Assembly (NCBI RefSeq): GCF_030817315.1
Contig: NZ_JAUSZF010000001.1
Span: forward strand, 2,526,501-2,590,500
DNA: 64,000 nt
DNA from: Sphingomonas faeni
GTDB taxonomy: Bacteria > Pseudomonadota > Alphaproteobacteria > Sphingomonadales > Sphingomonadaceae
Direction of reading: 5' to 3'
The position numbers and the translations under genes were made by a program. Positions 30,828-40,116 of the stretch are shown piece after piece (the stretch's first letter is position 1; every line of letters begins with the position of its first letter). The notes beneath the pieces were generated by a model. The model had not been told where the DNA came from and ran no database searches. It saw only the letters and a list, made by a program, of their open reading frames with translations.

Positions 30828-31115
30828 GTGCCCGACCCTCTTCACCATGGCCTCAATCAATCGCGGTGGCCCAAGCGGATTGGTCGCCTCATCGATGCTA
30901 TCTGCCTGGTGGCGCTGATCGTCGTGGTCGTCACGGTCATCTATGGCTTCTGGCTGCGGGCGATCTGGGCGCATGGCTATTACCTGGCGGTCGCGGTCGC
31001 GGTGTTGGGCGCGTTCGTGATCCTGATCGGGCTCGCGCAACAGGCGATCGCGGCGCGCGACGTGGCGACCTGGCGCGACATGGCCGCTACAGCTCGAACA
31101 GAAGCAGGCCGGTAA
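30828..31115 (+). CDS. Small two-helix membrane protein, C-terminus altered by a junction
   Basis: 95 residues from a GTG with ACAGGA upstream (30814-30819). Two hydrophobic helices at about 24-44 and 51-71 (DAICLVALIVVVVTVIYGFW and YYLAVAVAVLGAFVILIGLA). The last 10 codons overlap, in another frame, sequence that reads as the coiled coil of a polysaccharide co-polymerase, so the natural C-terminus has probably been replaced. Function unknown; membrane location is the only firm statement. Confidence 0.55.
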   Translation: MPDPLHHGLNQSRWPKRIGRLIDAICLVALIVVVVTVIYGFWLRAIWAHGYYLAVAVAVLGAFVILIGLAQQAIAARDVATWRDMAATARTEAGR

Positions 31116-31194
31116 CGCCCGCGCGTCGGTCATCGCGGCCAGCCTCCAGCGTGATGCCGACAGCAAGCATGACGCGTACGAGAAGATCTCGCAG

Positions 31195-32148
31195 ATGGCG
31201 CTCGAATCGCGTCAGGCTGCGCAGAACTCGATCGCGCAGGCGCAGATCATCGACAATGCCGAGCCACCGCAGTCGCCCAGCTGGCCGAACCGCCCGCTGC
31301 TGTTCCTGTTGTCGCTAATCGCAGGGTTCGGCGTCGGCATCGCAGTCATCGTCACGCAGGAAATGCTGGTAACCGGCATGCGCAGCATCGACGAAGTCGA
31401 AAGCGAGCTGGGCGTGCCGTTGATCGCGGCGATCCCAAATATCCGGCAGGACCATCCTGCCGACATCGTGATCGACAAGCCGACGTCGCAATATGCCGAA
31501 GCGCTTCGTAACGCCCGTGCATCGCTGCTCGGCGTCCGCGGCCAGACCCGGCCCAAGATCATCGCGCTCACCTCGGCGCTGCCGGGCGAAGGCAAGACCA
31601 CCACCGCGTTGGCACTGGCGCGCGTCATGGCGATGAACGGCGACAAGACGATCATCATCGATACCGACGTCCGGCGCGCACAGTTGCGGATGATCACGCA
31701 GACGAAGCCCGACGGCGTCGGTCTGGTCGAATTGCTCCACGGCGACGTCACGCTCGACGAAGCGATCGAGCCGAGCGGGTTGCAGGGCCTGGACCAGATC
31801 ATCATCCACAAGCCGTTCTTCTCGTCCGAGAACCTGTTCGGCAACGACCTGATGCCGAAGATCCTCGAGCAGCTTTCGGAGCGCTACGACACGATCATCC
31901 TCGATCTGCCACCGCTCGTCGGTCTGGCGGACGGTCGCTTCCTGTCGGCGCTGGCGGATGCGGTGGCGCTCGTGATCCGCTGGAACAACACGCCGAAGCA
32001 CGCCGTGACATCGGCGGCCGCTTGGCTGAAGTCGGACGGCGCGAACCTCGTCGGCTCCATGTTCACGATGGTCGACACCAGTTCGCAGGCGGTCGGTTCA
32101 TATTATTATTATTCGAAGCAATATTCCGACTATTACCAGGAAGCGTGA
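31195..32148 (+). CDS. N-terminally truncated BY-kinase (Wzc/ExoP-like)
   Basis: C-terminal part of a polysaccharide co-polymerase tyrosine autokinase. From the first ATG, 317 residues: end of the periplasmic coiled coil, membrane helix at 36-53, Walker A LPGEGKTTT at 129-137, Walker A' IIIDTDVR at 152-159, Walker B IILDLPP at 234-240, and the Tyr cluster YYYY..YSDYY at 303-314. The same frame stays open upstream to about 31027, and from about 31087 still encodes coiled-coil sequence (LEQKQAGNARASVIAASL) without any start codon. The N-terminal helix and Wzz domain are missing. Probably a deletion remnant, although the kinase motifs are intact. Confidence 0.75.
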   Translation: MALESRQAAQNSIAQAQIIDNAEPPQSPSWPNRPLLFLLSLIAGFGVGIAVIVTQEMLVTGMRSIDEVESELGVPLIAAIPNIRQDHPADIVIDKPTSQYAEALRNARASLLGVRGQTRPKIIALTSALPGEGKTTTALALARVMAMNGDKTIIIDTDVRRAQLRMITQTKPDGVGLVELLHGDVTLDEAIEPSGLQGLDQIIIHKPFFSSENLFGNDLMPKILEQLSERYDTIILDLPPLVGLADGRFLSALADAVALVIRWNNTPKHAVTSAAAWLKSDGANLVGSMFTMVDTSSQAVGSYYYYSKQYSDYYQEA

Positions 32149-32490
32149 TCAGGTCGGGCCGTTGATGAAGCTTCATCAACGGCCATCGACTACCGACTGC
32201 GATCTAAAGCTTGCCGTCGCCGGATCAATTCAACTACCTGTTCCATCGCTGTTCGTGGCTAACCTCTGAAGTGCCTGTCGGTCACACATCGATCGTGTTT
32301 CGGCCGAACGTCTCACTGGTACGCAACGCGTTGGTCGGCGAGCCCTCCGTTTCACGGGGCAGCGCGCTTCACGAGCTTGATCGCCCCCTCCCATCTTTCG
32401 ATGTGCGACAGCGCCAAGGCGGAAAACAGTGTGCGCTTGCGGGAAAACATGCCGCAATCTACGCCCGGTTCATCGCATCCGAAGGAACGC
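32149..32490. other. Gene-free region upstream of DUF885 gene
   Basis: About 340 nt without a supported gene. It holds a perfect 28-bp palindrome at 32157-32184 just after the kinase fragment, and the promoter and leader of the DUF885 peptidase gene, whose GAAGGA ribosome binding site is at 32481-32486. Nothing else recognised. Confidence 0.6.
32157..32184. terminator. Perfect 28-bp palindrome after the kinase fragment
   Basis: GGCCGTTGATGAAG followed by its exact reverse complement CTTCATCAACGGCC, with no loop bases in between. It starts 8 nt past the stop of the kinase fragment. As a hairpin it could end that transcript; there is no T run. It could instead bind a dimeric protein. Confidence 0.5.
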
Positions 32491-34317
32491 ATGTTGTCTA
32501 TCAAACTGGTGATCGCCGCTCTCCTATCCACGACGTTCGCCACCGCAGCAACGGCCCAGGCGCTTCCCCCGCCCGTCGCGCAACCCGGCGAGAGCAAGGA
32601 CGACGCACGGCTGAAGCAACTGTTCTACGACAGCGACGAAGCGAGCCTGAAGCGCAACCCGGTCGAGGCGATTTTTCGCGGTGACCTGCGCTATGCCGAC
32701 CGGCTCGGCGACTATCTGACCGATGCGTATCTGGCGGCCGAGCGTGCGGCGATCGAGCATGATCTCGCCGCGCTCAAGACGATCGATCGGACGAAGCTGA
32801 CCCCGACCGACCAGATCGCCTACGACGTGTTCAAGACCCGCAACGAGACCGATCTCGCCGGCTACACGCCCGCGATCCTCAAGGTCCAGCGCGACCTGCC
32901 GATCGATCATTTCCAGGGGTTCCAGACCTTCTATCCGGACTTCGCGTCGGGCAAGGGCGCGGCGCCGTTCAAGACGCTCGTCGACTATGAGAACAACCTG
33001 AAGCGCAACGCGCAATATGCCGCGGTGATGGATCGCGCGATCGGGCTGTTCCGCCGGGGCATGAAGGACAGGATCGTCCAGCCAAAGCTGGTCGTGACGA
33101 ACATGATCCACGAGTTCGACAACCTTATCGCGGAAGGCGTCGAGGGCTCGACCTTCTACGGTCCCGTAAAGACTTTCCCCGCGACGATTTCCGCAACCGA
33201 CCAGACGCGGTTGAAGGCGGCGTATGCGACGCAGATCCGTGACGTCATCACGCCCGCGCACCAGCGGATGCGCGATTTCCTCGCCAAGACGTACCTGCCG
33301 GTCGCGCGCGACACGGTCGGGCTGTCCGCGCTGCCCGGTGGCGATGCCTATTACACTTATCTGATCCAGCAGCGCACGACGTTGCCCATGACCGCCGAGC
33401 AGGTCCACGAGCTGGGCCTGTCGGAGGTCGCGCGAATCCTGAAGGGGATGGAGGCGCAGAAGCAGGCGGTCGGGTTCAAGGGCGACCTCCCCGCGTTCTT
33501 CACCTTCCTGCGGACCGACAAGCAGTTCCAGCCAAGCTCGACCGCGCAGCTGAGCGACGGATATCGGGTGATCGAGAAGCGCATCTACCAGCGCATCCCA
33601 GAACAGTTCTCATTGACGCCGAAGACCGCGCTCGAGATCCGCCCGGTGCCGGCCTTCAAGGAAAAGACCGAGGCCGGGGGCTCGTACGAAGGCGGCACCC
33701 CGGACGGATCGCGGCCCGGCGTGTTCTATTACAACAGCTACGACCTGCCCTCGCGCTACATGTGGGAAATGGAGACGCTGTTCCTCCACGAGGGCGTGCC
33801 GGGGCATCATTTCCAGATCAGCCTCGCGCAGGAGAATACCGCGCTGCCGGCGTTCATGCGGTTCGGCGGCAACACCGCCTATGTCGAGGGCTGGGCGCTC
33901 TACGCGGAAAGCCTGTGGAAGGAGCTCGGCATGGAGACCGATCCGTACCAGCGGATGGGCGGGCTGAACGACGAGATGCTGCGCGCGATGCGGCTGGTCG
34001 TCGACAGCGGCATTCATGCCAAGGGTTGGACGCGCGATCGGGCGATCGAATATATGCTCGCCAATTCGCCGATGGCGCGGACAGATGCGACCGCCGAGGT
34101 CGAGCGCTACATCGCGATTCCCGGGCAGGCGCTCGCCTACAAGATCGGCCAGCTGACGATCTCGCGGACCAAGGCAAAGGCGCAGGCGGCGCTGGGCGCG
34201 AAGTTCGATCCGCGCGATTTCCACGCGCAGGTGCTCGATACCGGATCGCTGCCGATGCCGGTGCTCGAACGCAAGATCGACGCCTGGATCGCCGCTGGCG
34301 GAGGAGCGGCGAAGTGA
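32491..34317 (+). CDS. Secreted DUF885 family peptidase-like protein
   Basis: 608 residues with signal peptide MLSIKLVIAALLSTTFATAATAQA, so periplasmic. The zinc motif HEGVPGHH is at 433-440, with a third ligand in YVEGWALYAE (E466), the arrangement of M3/M32-like gluzincins seen in DUF885 proteins. The family is annotated as likely carboxypeptidase or dipeptidase. The ATG at 32491 has GAAGGA upstream. Its stop overlaps the start of the S10 peptidase gene by 4 nt, so two exported peptidases are made from one message. Confidence 0.88.
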   Translation: MLSIKLVIAALLSTTFATAATAQALPPPVAQPGESKDDARLKQLFYDSDEASLKRNPVEAIFRGDLRYADRLGDYLTDAYLAAERAAIEHDLAALKTIDRTKLTPTDQIAYDVFKTRNETDLAGYTPAILKVQRDLPIDHFQGFQTFYPDFASGKGAAPFKTLVDYENNLKRNAQYAAVMDRAIGLFRRGMKDRIVQPKLVVTNMIHEFDNLIAEGVEGSTFYGPVKTFPATISATDQTRLKAAYATQIRDVITPAHQRMRDFLAKTYLPVARDTVGLSALPGGDAYYTYLIQQRTTLPMTAEQVHELGLSEVARILKGMEAQKQAVGFKGDLPAFFTFLRTDKQFQPSSTAQLSDGYRVIEKRIYQRIPEQFSLTPKTALEIRPVPAFKEKTEAGGSYEGGTPDGSRPGVFYYNSYDLPSRYMWEMETLFLHEGVPGHHFQISLAQENTALPAFMRFGGNTAYVEGWALYAESLWKELGMETDPYQRMGGLNDEMLRAMRLVVDSGIHAKGWTRDRAIEYMLANSPMARTDATAEVERYIAIPGQALAYKIGQLTISRTKAKAQAALGAKFDPRDFHAQVLDTGSLPMPVLERKIDAWIAAGGGAAK

Positions 34318-35810
34318 TCGCGCGTATCCTCACCGCAGTAGCCGCAGTCAGCCTGATCGCTTCACCAATCGCGGCGCAGGACAAGAAGGAGACATCGACC
34401 GTCGAGAAGAAGATCGACGACGAGGTCAAGTTCCCGCCGCTTCCCGCCGACAAGACGGTGCGTCAGTCGGCGACGATCGGCGGCCGGAGCATCGCCTACG
34501 ACGCCACCATCGGCACGATTTCGGTACGCGACGACAAAGGCAAGGAGATCGGCCAGGTCGTCTACACGTCCTATGTAGCGACAGGTGGGGCTACAAACCG
34601 TCCGGTGACGTTCGCCTTCAACGGTGGCCCCGGTGCATCGTCCGTTTATCTCAACCTTGGCGCGGTCGGCCCGAAGCGCGTCCAGTTCGGAGCGCAGGGC
34701 AATGCACCGTCCGACGCGCCGATCACCACCGACAATCCCAACAGCTGGCTCGACTTCACCGATCTCGTCTTCATCGATCCGGTCGGCACGGGTTTCAGCC
34801 GGAGCCTGGTCGACGAGGACAAGACCAAGAAGGCGTTCTACGCCAACGATCCCGACATCAAGTATCTGTCGAAGGTCGTCTACGACTGGCTGGTGAAGGC
34901 CGGTCGGCTGCGCTCGCCGAAATACGTGATGGGCGAAAGCTATGGCGGCTACCGCGCGCCGCGGATCGCGTATGAACTCCAGTCCCAGATCGGCGTCGGG
35001 GTCAACGGGATCGTCATGGTCTCGCCGTACCTCGATCCCGCCTCGGGCGACGGCGCGACCGCATTGTCGCCGCTGCCCTGGATGATCGACCTGCCGTCGA
35101 TGGCGGCGGCGCATCTCGAGCAACAGCACCAATTGACCCCTGCCGCGATGGTCGACGTCGAGGCTTACACGCGCGGGGCGTTCGCGACCGACCTGCTGCG
35201 CGGGCGGACCGATCCCCAGGCGGTGTCGCGGCTCGTCACCAACGTGAGCCGGCTGACGGGGCTCGATCCGGCGCTGGTGCAGAAAATGGGCGGGCGGGTC
35301 GATTCCGCCACGTTCCTGCGCGAGATCCACCGGGCAGACGGCACGATCGGCAGCGTCTATGATTCGAACGTCACCGCGTTCGATCCCTTCCCGTGGTCGG
35401 CGCAGCGCCAGTCGAACGATCCGATCCTCGACGCGCTGATCGCACCGACGACCAGCGCGATGGTCGATTTCGTCACGCGCGTGGTCGGCTGGAAGACCGA
35501 CGCGCGCTATCATGCGCTGTCGTACGAGGTGAACGCGGCCTGGGATCGCGGCAAGCCCGACGACACGCCCGTCACCGACCTACGGAAAGCGATCGCCAAC
35601 GATCCCAAGATGGCGGTGATGATCGTGCACGGCTGGGACGACCTGTCCTGCCCGTTCTTCGCCTCGCGGCTGATCGTGGACCAGATGCCGAGCTTCGGCG
35701 CGACCGAGCGCGTGAAGCTGAACGTCTATCCGGGCGGGCACATGTTCTACAGTCGCGAGGACAGCGGCGCTGCGTTCAAGCGTGATGCGAGGGCAATCTA
35801 CGGGCTTTGA
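34314..35810 (+). CDS. Secreted S10 serine carboxypeptidase family protein
   Basis: 498 residues with GTG start and signal peptide MIARILTAVAAVSLIASPIAA. S10 (serine carboxypeptidase) signatures: oxyanion-hole NGGPGASS at 103-110, nucleophile GESYGG at 207-212 (Ser209), the Asp region HGWDDLSCPFF, and PGGHMFY near the C-terminus for the catalytic His. Translationally coupled to the DUF885 gene (GTGA overlap), which suggests joint trimming of peptides in the periplasm. Confidence 0.92.
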   Translation: MIARILTAVAAVSLIASPIAAQDKKETSTVEKKIDDEVKFPPLPADKTVRQSATIGGRSIAYDATIGTISVRDDKGKEIGQVVYTSYVATGGATNRPVTFAFNGGPGASSVYLNLGAVGPKRVQFGAQGNAPSDAPITTDNPNSWLDFTDLVFIDPVGTGFSRSLVDEDKTKKAFYANDPDIKYLSKVVYDWLVKAGRLRSPKYVMGESYGGYRAPRIAYELQSQIGVGVNGIVMVSPYLDPASGDGATALSPLPWMIDLPSMAAAHLEQQHQLTPAAMVDVEAYTRGAFATDLLRGRTDPQAVSRLVTNVSRLTGLDPALVQKMGGRVDSATFLREIHRADGTIGSVYDSNVTAFDPFPWSAQRQSNDPILDALIAPTTSAMVDFVTRVVGWKTDARYHALSYEVNAAWDRGKPDDTPVTDLRKAIANDPKMAVMIVHGWDDLSCPFFASRLIVDQMPSFGATERVKLNVYPGGHMFYSREDSGAAFKRDARAIYGL

Positions 35811-35893
35811 AACCAAACGCCGTAAAAGGGATGGCACCGGCCGCGCGTTGAGGGGTTCTTGCTTCGTGCCATATCGGCTGGAGAGTTAGCACC

Positions 35894-36196
35894 ATGAAAT
35901 TGATCGGAAAATTCGACACGCGGCGTGAAGCCGAGATGACCGTCGAACGGCTGGTGCAGCAGTTCGGCATCGACCGCGCAAAGGTCGTCGTCACACCGGA
36001 AGGGAGCGCAAACTCCGCAGGCATCGAGGAAGCCGGATCCGACAACGAAGCAGGCGCACCGAGCCCCGAGGCTCGGAACGATGCGGTGCTGAACGGCCGG
36101 GTCCTTGTGACGGTCGACGTACGCGACGAGACCGTTGCCGACGAAGTACGCGCGGCATTCGACGAGTTCGATGCGGCCGAGCAGGTGGCGAAGTGA
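35894..36196 (+). CDS. Small unknown acidic protein
   Basis: 100 residues beginning MKLIGKFDTRREAEMTVERL. The N-terminal half alternates strand and helix (a ferredoxin-like beta-alpha-beta look, as in general stress protein 17M types); a central Ala/Glu/Ser-rich linker at about 37-60 is followed by a strand VLVTVDVRDE and a helix ending DAAEQVAK. No catalytic motif seen. Weak GAGAG ribosome binding site. It overlaps the next gene by 4 nt. Confidence 0.65.
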   Translation: MKLIGKFDTRREAEMTVERLVQQFGIDRAKVVVTPEGSANSAGIEEAGSDNEAGAPSPEARNDAVLNGRVLVTVDVRDETVADEVRAAFDEFDAAEQVAK

Positions 36197-36426
36197 CCAC
36201 GCCGGACACCGCAACGCACGCGAGACAGCGTGAGATGGCCACCGAACACCTGCTGTTCAAACTGATGGAATATGTCGAGGATCGCCACAGCGGCCTGCTC
36301 GACTTCATGGAAAAGAGCCTGGACCACCTCGGCGATCCGGCAACCGACGCCACGAAGGACGACGAAGCCGTCCGTCAGATCGCCCGCAAGATGATCATCG
36401 GCGCACGGAAGCAGGGGGTCGACTAG
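36193..36426 (+). CDS. Small unknown helical protein
   Basis: 77 residues from a GTG that overlaps the previous stop (GTGA). Predicted all-helical: MATEHLLFKLMEYVEDRHSG, LLDFMEKSLDHLG, and DDEAVRQIARKMIIGARKQG. Charged and soluble, no membrane segment. Coupling to the preceding gene suggests they act together; function unknown. Confidence 0.6.
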   Translation: MTTPDTATHARQREMATEHLLFKLMEYVEDRHSGLLDFMEKSLDHLGDPATDATKDDEAVRQIARKMIIGARKQGVD

Positions 36427-36528
36427 ATCCAGTCGCCGATGGCTTGGAGGTGCGGACGTCGGCAAGCGTCCGCATCTCCCCGAACGTAAGCTCCCGAGAG
36501 TCGCCAGCTGGGCGTCGGCAATGCCAGC

Positions 36529-37362
36529 TTATTTGAGCGCCCATCGCAGCATCCGACCAGCGCCTACACCCCCGACCCGTACCGCCAGCCGCCGCCCCAT
36601 CGGCATTGGCAAACCATGCATCGTTCGGGCCCAGTCCGGTAGCAGCTCCACACCCGCGTCGAGCAGTACGCGTTGCAACGGCATCGCGGATACGCTGTTT
36701 GCCGGCTGGCCCAGCAGCGTCTGCGCCACGTCGCGTGTCCGCGCGTCGCTCCGCAGCGCAGGACGCATGTCGCGCAGGTACGACGCCACGTCGCGACGGG
36801 TAGCCGGCACGTCGCGCGCGCCGAGCCGCTCGGCCAGCATCGCCATCTCGGCAAGATACGTATCCTGCCGAACAGCAGGAAAGCTCGGATCCCGGTACCG
36901 CAGATACCCGCCAAGAAAGCTGTACGCCTCCGCGACGTGCACCCAGGTCAGTAACGCTGGATCGTTCGCGGCATAGGGCGTGCCGTCCGGCAACACGCCC
37001 GTCACCCGGTCGTGGATCGATCGCACACGCGCAATTGCCGCCTCAGCAGCTTCGGTCGATCCGCGCGTCGTGATGCCGACGAACCGCGCGGTCCGTCGCA
37101 GCCGACCATGCATGTCGGCCCGAAAATTCGAATGGTCCCATACGCCAGCCAGCGCCGCCGGATGCAACATCTGCAGCAACAGCGACGATACGCCGCCGAT
37201 CATCATCGCCGTAAAATCGCTATGGACCACCCAGACCGCGGACCCGGGGCCGAACAATCCGTCGTCACCAGGGGGACGGATCAACCCTGGGTCCTCGCTC
37301 ATGCCACCCGGGCGCATTACCGACTGCACCTGGGCCCGGATGGCATGACGAATGGGGTTCAT
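36529..37362 (-). CDS. DUF2236 / MpaB-type oxygenase-like protein
   Basis: 277 residues from the ATG at 37362 (MNPIRHAIRAQVQSVMRPGG). The DUF2236 core is clear: VVHSDFTAMMIGGVSSLLLQ, MLHPAALAGVWDHSNF, and TWVHVAEAYSFLGGYLRY. The His residues of HPAALAGV and TWVHV are the expected heme or metal ligands of the latex-clearing-protein/MpaB superfamily. Substrate unknown. An upstream in-frame ATG at 37419 adds 19 unsupported residues. Confidence 0.85.
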   Translation of the reverse strand: MNPIRHAIRAQVQSVMRPGGMSEDPGLIRPPGDDGLFGPGSAVWVVHSDFTAMMIGGVSSLLLQMLHPAALAGVWDHSNFRADMHGRLRRTARFVGITTRGSTEAAEAAIARVRSIHDRVTGVLPDGTPYAANDPALLTWVHVAEAYSFLGGYLRYRDPSFPAVRQDTYLAEMAMLAERLGARDVPATRRDVASYLRDMRPALRSDARTRDVAQTLLGQPANSVSAMPLQRVLLDAGVELLPDWARTMHGLPMPMGRRLAVRVGGVGAGRMLRWALK

Positions 37363-37508
37363 GCGCCTGATATAAGGTCGCTTATGGTCTTTGCACCGTC
37401 CCGCTAACGATCGGGGCATCGCACTCGCCGAGTTCGCTGCGCCTCGCCGAGCCTAACCTACCCTATCGACGGAAGATCGACGCGCCGCCCGGCCGCGGCG
37501 CGCATGTC

Positions 37509-38378
37509 TCACCGAGTTGGCACGGGCTCCGCGCCCGAATAATCATAGAAGCCGCGCTTGGTCTTACGCCCGAACCAGCCAGCCTCGACATACTTCACCA
37601 GCACCGGCGCCGGCCGGAACTTCGGATCACCCGTCCCCTCGAACAGCACGCGCGTGATCTCCAGGCACGTGTCGAGCCCGATGAAATCCGCCAGCGTCAG
37701 CGGCCCCATCGGATGGTTCAGCCCCAACTGGCACGCCAGGTCGATATCGCGCACGCTCGCCACGCCTTCGCCCAGCGCGAAGCATGCCTCGTTAATCATC
37801 GGCATCAGCACGCGGTTGACGATGAAGCCCGGCGCGTCGTTCGCATGCACCACCTGCTTGCCGAGCTTTTCCGCAAACGCCTCAACCGCCGCTACCGTAG
37901 CGTCCGACGTCGCCAGCCCCCGGATCAACTCGATCGGCCGCATCACCGGCACCGGGTTAAAGAAATGCACGCCCATGAACCGTGCCGGATCGGGCGCCGC
38001 CTGCGCCAGCCGCGTGATCGGGATCGACGACGTGTTCGACGCCAGGATCGCGTCCGGTCCCAGCACCTTGCCGACCTCGGTGAAGATCGCGCGCTTTACC
38101 GCTTCGCGCTCCGTCGCCGCCTCGACGACGATCGCACACTCGCCCATGTCCGCCACGCTAGCGACGGGCTCGATCAGCGCCAGCACCGCATCGCGCGCGT
38201 CCGTGCCGATCTTTTCCTTCTCGACCAGCCGCGCCAGTGCCTTGGCAATCCCCGCCTTGCCCTTGCTCGCAGCGTCCAGCGACACGTCCGCCAACAGCAC
38301 ACGGTATCCTGCCTGCGCCGACACCTGCGCGATCCCCGCGCCCATCTGCCCCGCACCAATCACGCCGATCGTCTGCAT
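37509..38378 (-). CDS. 3-hydroxybutyryl-CoA dehydrogenase
   Basis: NAD-dependent 3-hydroxyacyl-CoA dehydrogenase of the single-domain-pair type (PaaH/HbdH/FadB2-like), 289 residues. Rossmann motif GAGQMGAGIA at 8-17, LASNTSSIPIT, catalytic His138 in MGVHFFNPVPVM and E150, then PGFIVNRVLMP and the C-terminal GWFGRKTKRGFYDY. Acts on acetoacetyl-CoA/3-hydroxybutyryl-CoA in beta-oxidation or PHB metabolism. Stands alone, divergent from the lipoprotein gene. Confidence 0.93.
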   Translation of the reverse strand: MQTIGVIGAGQMGAGIAQVSAQAGYRVLLADVSLDAASKGKAGIAKALARLVEKEKIGTDARDAVLALIEPVASVADMGECAIVVEAATEREAVKRAIFTEVGKVLGPDAILASNTSSIPITRLAQAAPDPARFMGVHFFNPVPVMRPIELIRGLATSDATVAAVEAFAEKLGKQVVHANDAPGFIVNRVLMPMINEACFALGEGVASVRDIDLACQLGLNHPMGPLTLADFIGLDTCLEITRVLFEGTGDPKFRPAPVLVKYVEAGWFGRKTKRGFYDYSGAEPVPTR

Positions 38379-38448
38379 GTCTCTCTCCTAGATGTTTGCC
38401 CCTCCCTAGCTGCTTTTCCCCGCGCGGCCAGAGCGCTAGGCTGCAGCA

Positions 38449-39567
38449 ATGCTATGCAAACCGATCTTTTACGCGCTTGCGTCCGTCGTCGTATTGCCCC
38501 TGGTGGCGGCCTGTTCGCCGAGCCAACCTACCCCCCGGCCCAAGGTCGAGCCGGTGCCCAAGACTGATCCGGCCCCCATCGCGCCGACAGCACATCAGGC
38601 GAGGCCCGCCACCGACTCGCACGCGACGCCGAAGCCCGGCACGCTGAAGACCTTCGCCGACTGGACCGTCGGTTGCGACAACACGCTCCGCTGTACGCTC
38701 GGATCGCTTCTTCCCGAAATGGGTGGCGGCGAGGACATGATCACGCTCAACCTGACGCGCGAGCCTGGCGCCGTGGCAAACGACGGCGGCAAAATCTCGC
38801 TGGCGTTGGAAACCCGCAACGATCAGGCCGCCACCAAGCGTCCGCCCGCCAGCTTCGCCGTCGACGGCAAACCCATCGCCCTGCGCGACGCCGCCGCGCT
38901 CGCCGCAGCGATCGCCAATGCTCAATCGCTCGAGATTCTCGACGCGAAGGGCGGCACGCTGGCCACATTATCGCTCAAGGGCGCCGCCGCCGCGCTCCGC
39001 TACGTCGACGCGCAGCAAGGCCGTGCGGGCAGCATCGACGCGATCGTCGCCAAGGGCCCCGCCCCGTCGCGCGCACCAACGCCGCCGCTTCCGATCATCG
39101 CCGCGATCGCCCCGACGGGCTCCCCGGCCAAACTCACTCCCGCGCAGATCGCAACGATGCGCAAACTCGGCACCTGCGACCTCGAAGGCTTCACCCCCGA
39201 AACGCACGCACTGGGCGGTGGAAAGTCGCTCGTCATCCTCCCCTGTTCGACCGGCGCCTACAATCTGATCGGCGCGCTCTTCATCGTCGACGGCGCCAAG
39301 ATCGCCGCAGCGCAAATCGACGCCCCCTCAGGCTTCGAAGCGACCGGCGCCGACACCGGCACCCGCGTGAAAAGCGTCATCAATGGCGGCTTCGAGAACG
39401 GCGTCCTGACCAGCTACGCAAAAGGCCGCGGTCTGGGCGACTGTGGCTCGCACCAGAGCTTCGTCTGGGACGGCACCCGCTTCCGCCTGTCCGGACAAGC
39501 CGACATGGGCGAATGCCGTGGCAACATCGACTACATCGAAACGTGGCGGGCCAAAGTCGTTCGCTAA
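38449..39567 (+). CDS. DUF1176 domain lipoprotein
   Basis: 372 residues. Lipobox LVAAC (Cys22) after a hydrophobic signal, then a Pro/Thr-rich linker to about residue 65 (PRPKVEPVPKTDPAP). The body matches DUF1176: TFADWTVGCDNTLRCTLGS with a Cys pair, SLEILDAKGG, LGTCDLEGFTPE, VINGGFENGVLTSYAKGRGL and GDCGSHQSFVWDGTRFRL. Envelope protein of unknown function found widely in proteobacteria. Confidence 0.85.
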   Translation: MLCKPIFYALASVVVLPLVAACSPSQPTPRPKVEPVPKTDPAPIAPTAHQARPATDSHATPKPGTLKTFADWTVGCDNTLRCTLGSLLPEMGGGEDMITLNLTREPGAVANDGGKISLALETRNDQAATKRPPASFAVDGKPIALRDAAALAAAIANAQSLEILDAKGGTLATLSLKGAAAALRYVDAQQGRAGSIDAIVAKGPAPSRAPTPPLPIIAAIAPTGSPAKLTPAQIATMRKLGTCDLEGFTPETHALGGGKSLVILPCSTGAYNLIGALFIVDGAKIAAAQIDAPSGFEATGADTGTRVKSVINGGFENGVLTSYAKGRGLGDCGSHQSFVWDGTRFRLSGQADMGECRGNIDYIETWRAKVVR

Positions 39568-39804
39568 GCGGGCGGGGCCGTCGCGCGGGTATGCAAGGAA
39601 GGCTAGATCGAACGGTCTCGATCGGGCAGCGGATGCACGGGCTTGTGCGACCTGCCCTTAAGAAGCGCGATACCAACTCACCTCCCTACACAGCAGGCGT
39701 GCGACACTGCCATGCAACGATCCGCTTGGGCCCGCGATCTAAACAGGGTGTTGTTACCAAGACGCTTCGATGTTTCCGTCGTTCGGACGCGGGCATCCTT
39801 CCGT

Positions 39805-40116
39805 TCAGCCCCTCGCGTCGCGCAAAGCTTCCAATGCCGCCAGCTTGACCGGGTCGTCAACTGCAAGAGACTCTTCAAGATAGTAGCCATAAGATATGTT
39901 GCGCACCACCTCTTGCGCCTCACCACTGTATTCTTCCGCTATGATCGGGAACGCGTTCACGAGCTCGCGGAGAAATCTCTTGTCCATCTCTTGAAGATGG
40001 CCAGCCAAGGCTTCCATCATCTTCACGGCGGTGTCAGGGTTAAGTTCCTCGTCGCCGGTCAGTTCGAGGAACACGGCATACTCCGCGATAATTTCTGCAA
40101 CCTGCATAGCGATCAT
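39805..40116 (-). CDS. Putative immunity protein of a decayed polymorphic toxin
   Basis: 103-residue, strongly acidic, helical protein (MIAMQVAEIIAEYAVFLELT start). Short acidic proteins directly downstream of a nuclease toxin tail are typical immunity proteins. Its ATG at 40116 overlaps, by 4 nt, the TGA that ends the alternative frame of the upstream toxin remnant (ATGA), showing that the two were once coupled. Visible base composition is less GC-rich than neighbours. No immunity family was named with confidence. Confidence 0.55.
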   Translation of the reverse strand: MIAMQVAEIIAEYAVFLELTGDEELNPDTAVKMMEALAGHLQEMDKRFLRELVNAFPIIAEEYSGEAQEVVRNISYGYYLEESLAVDDPVKLAALEALRDARG

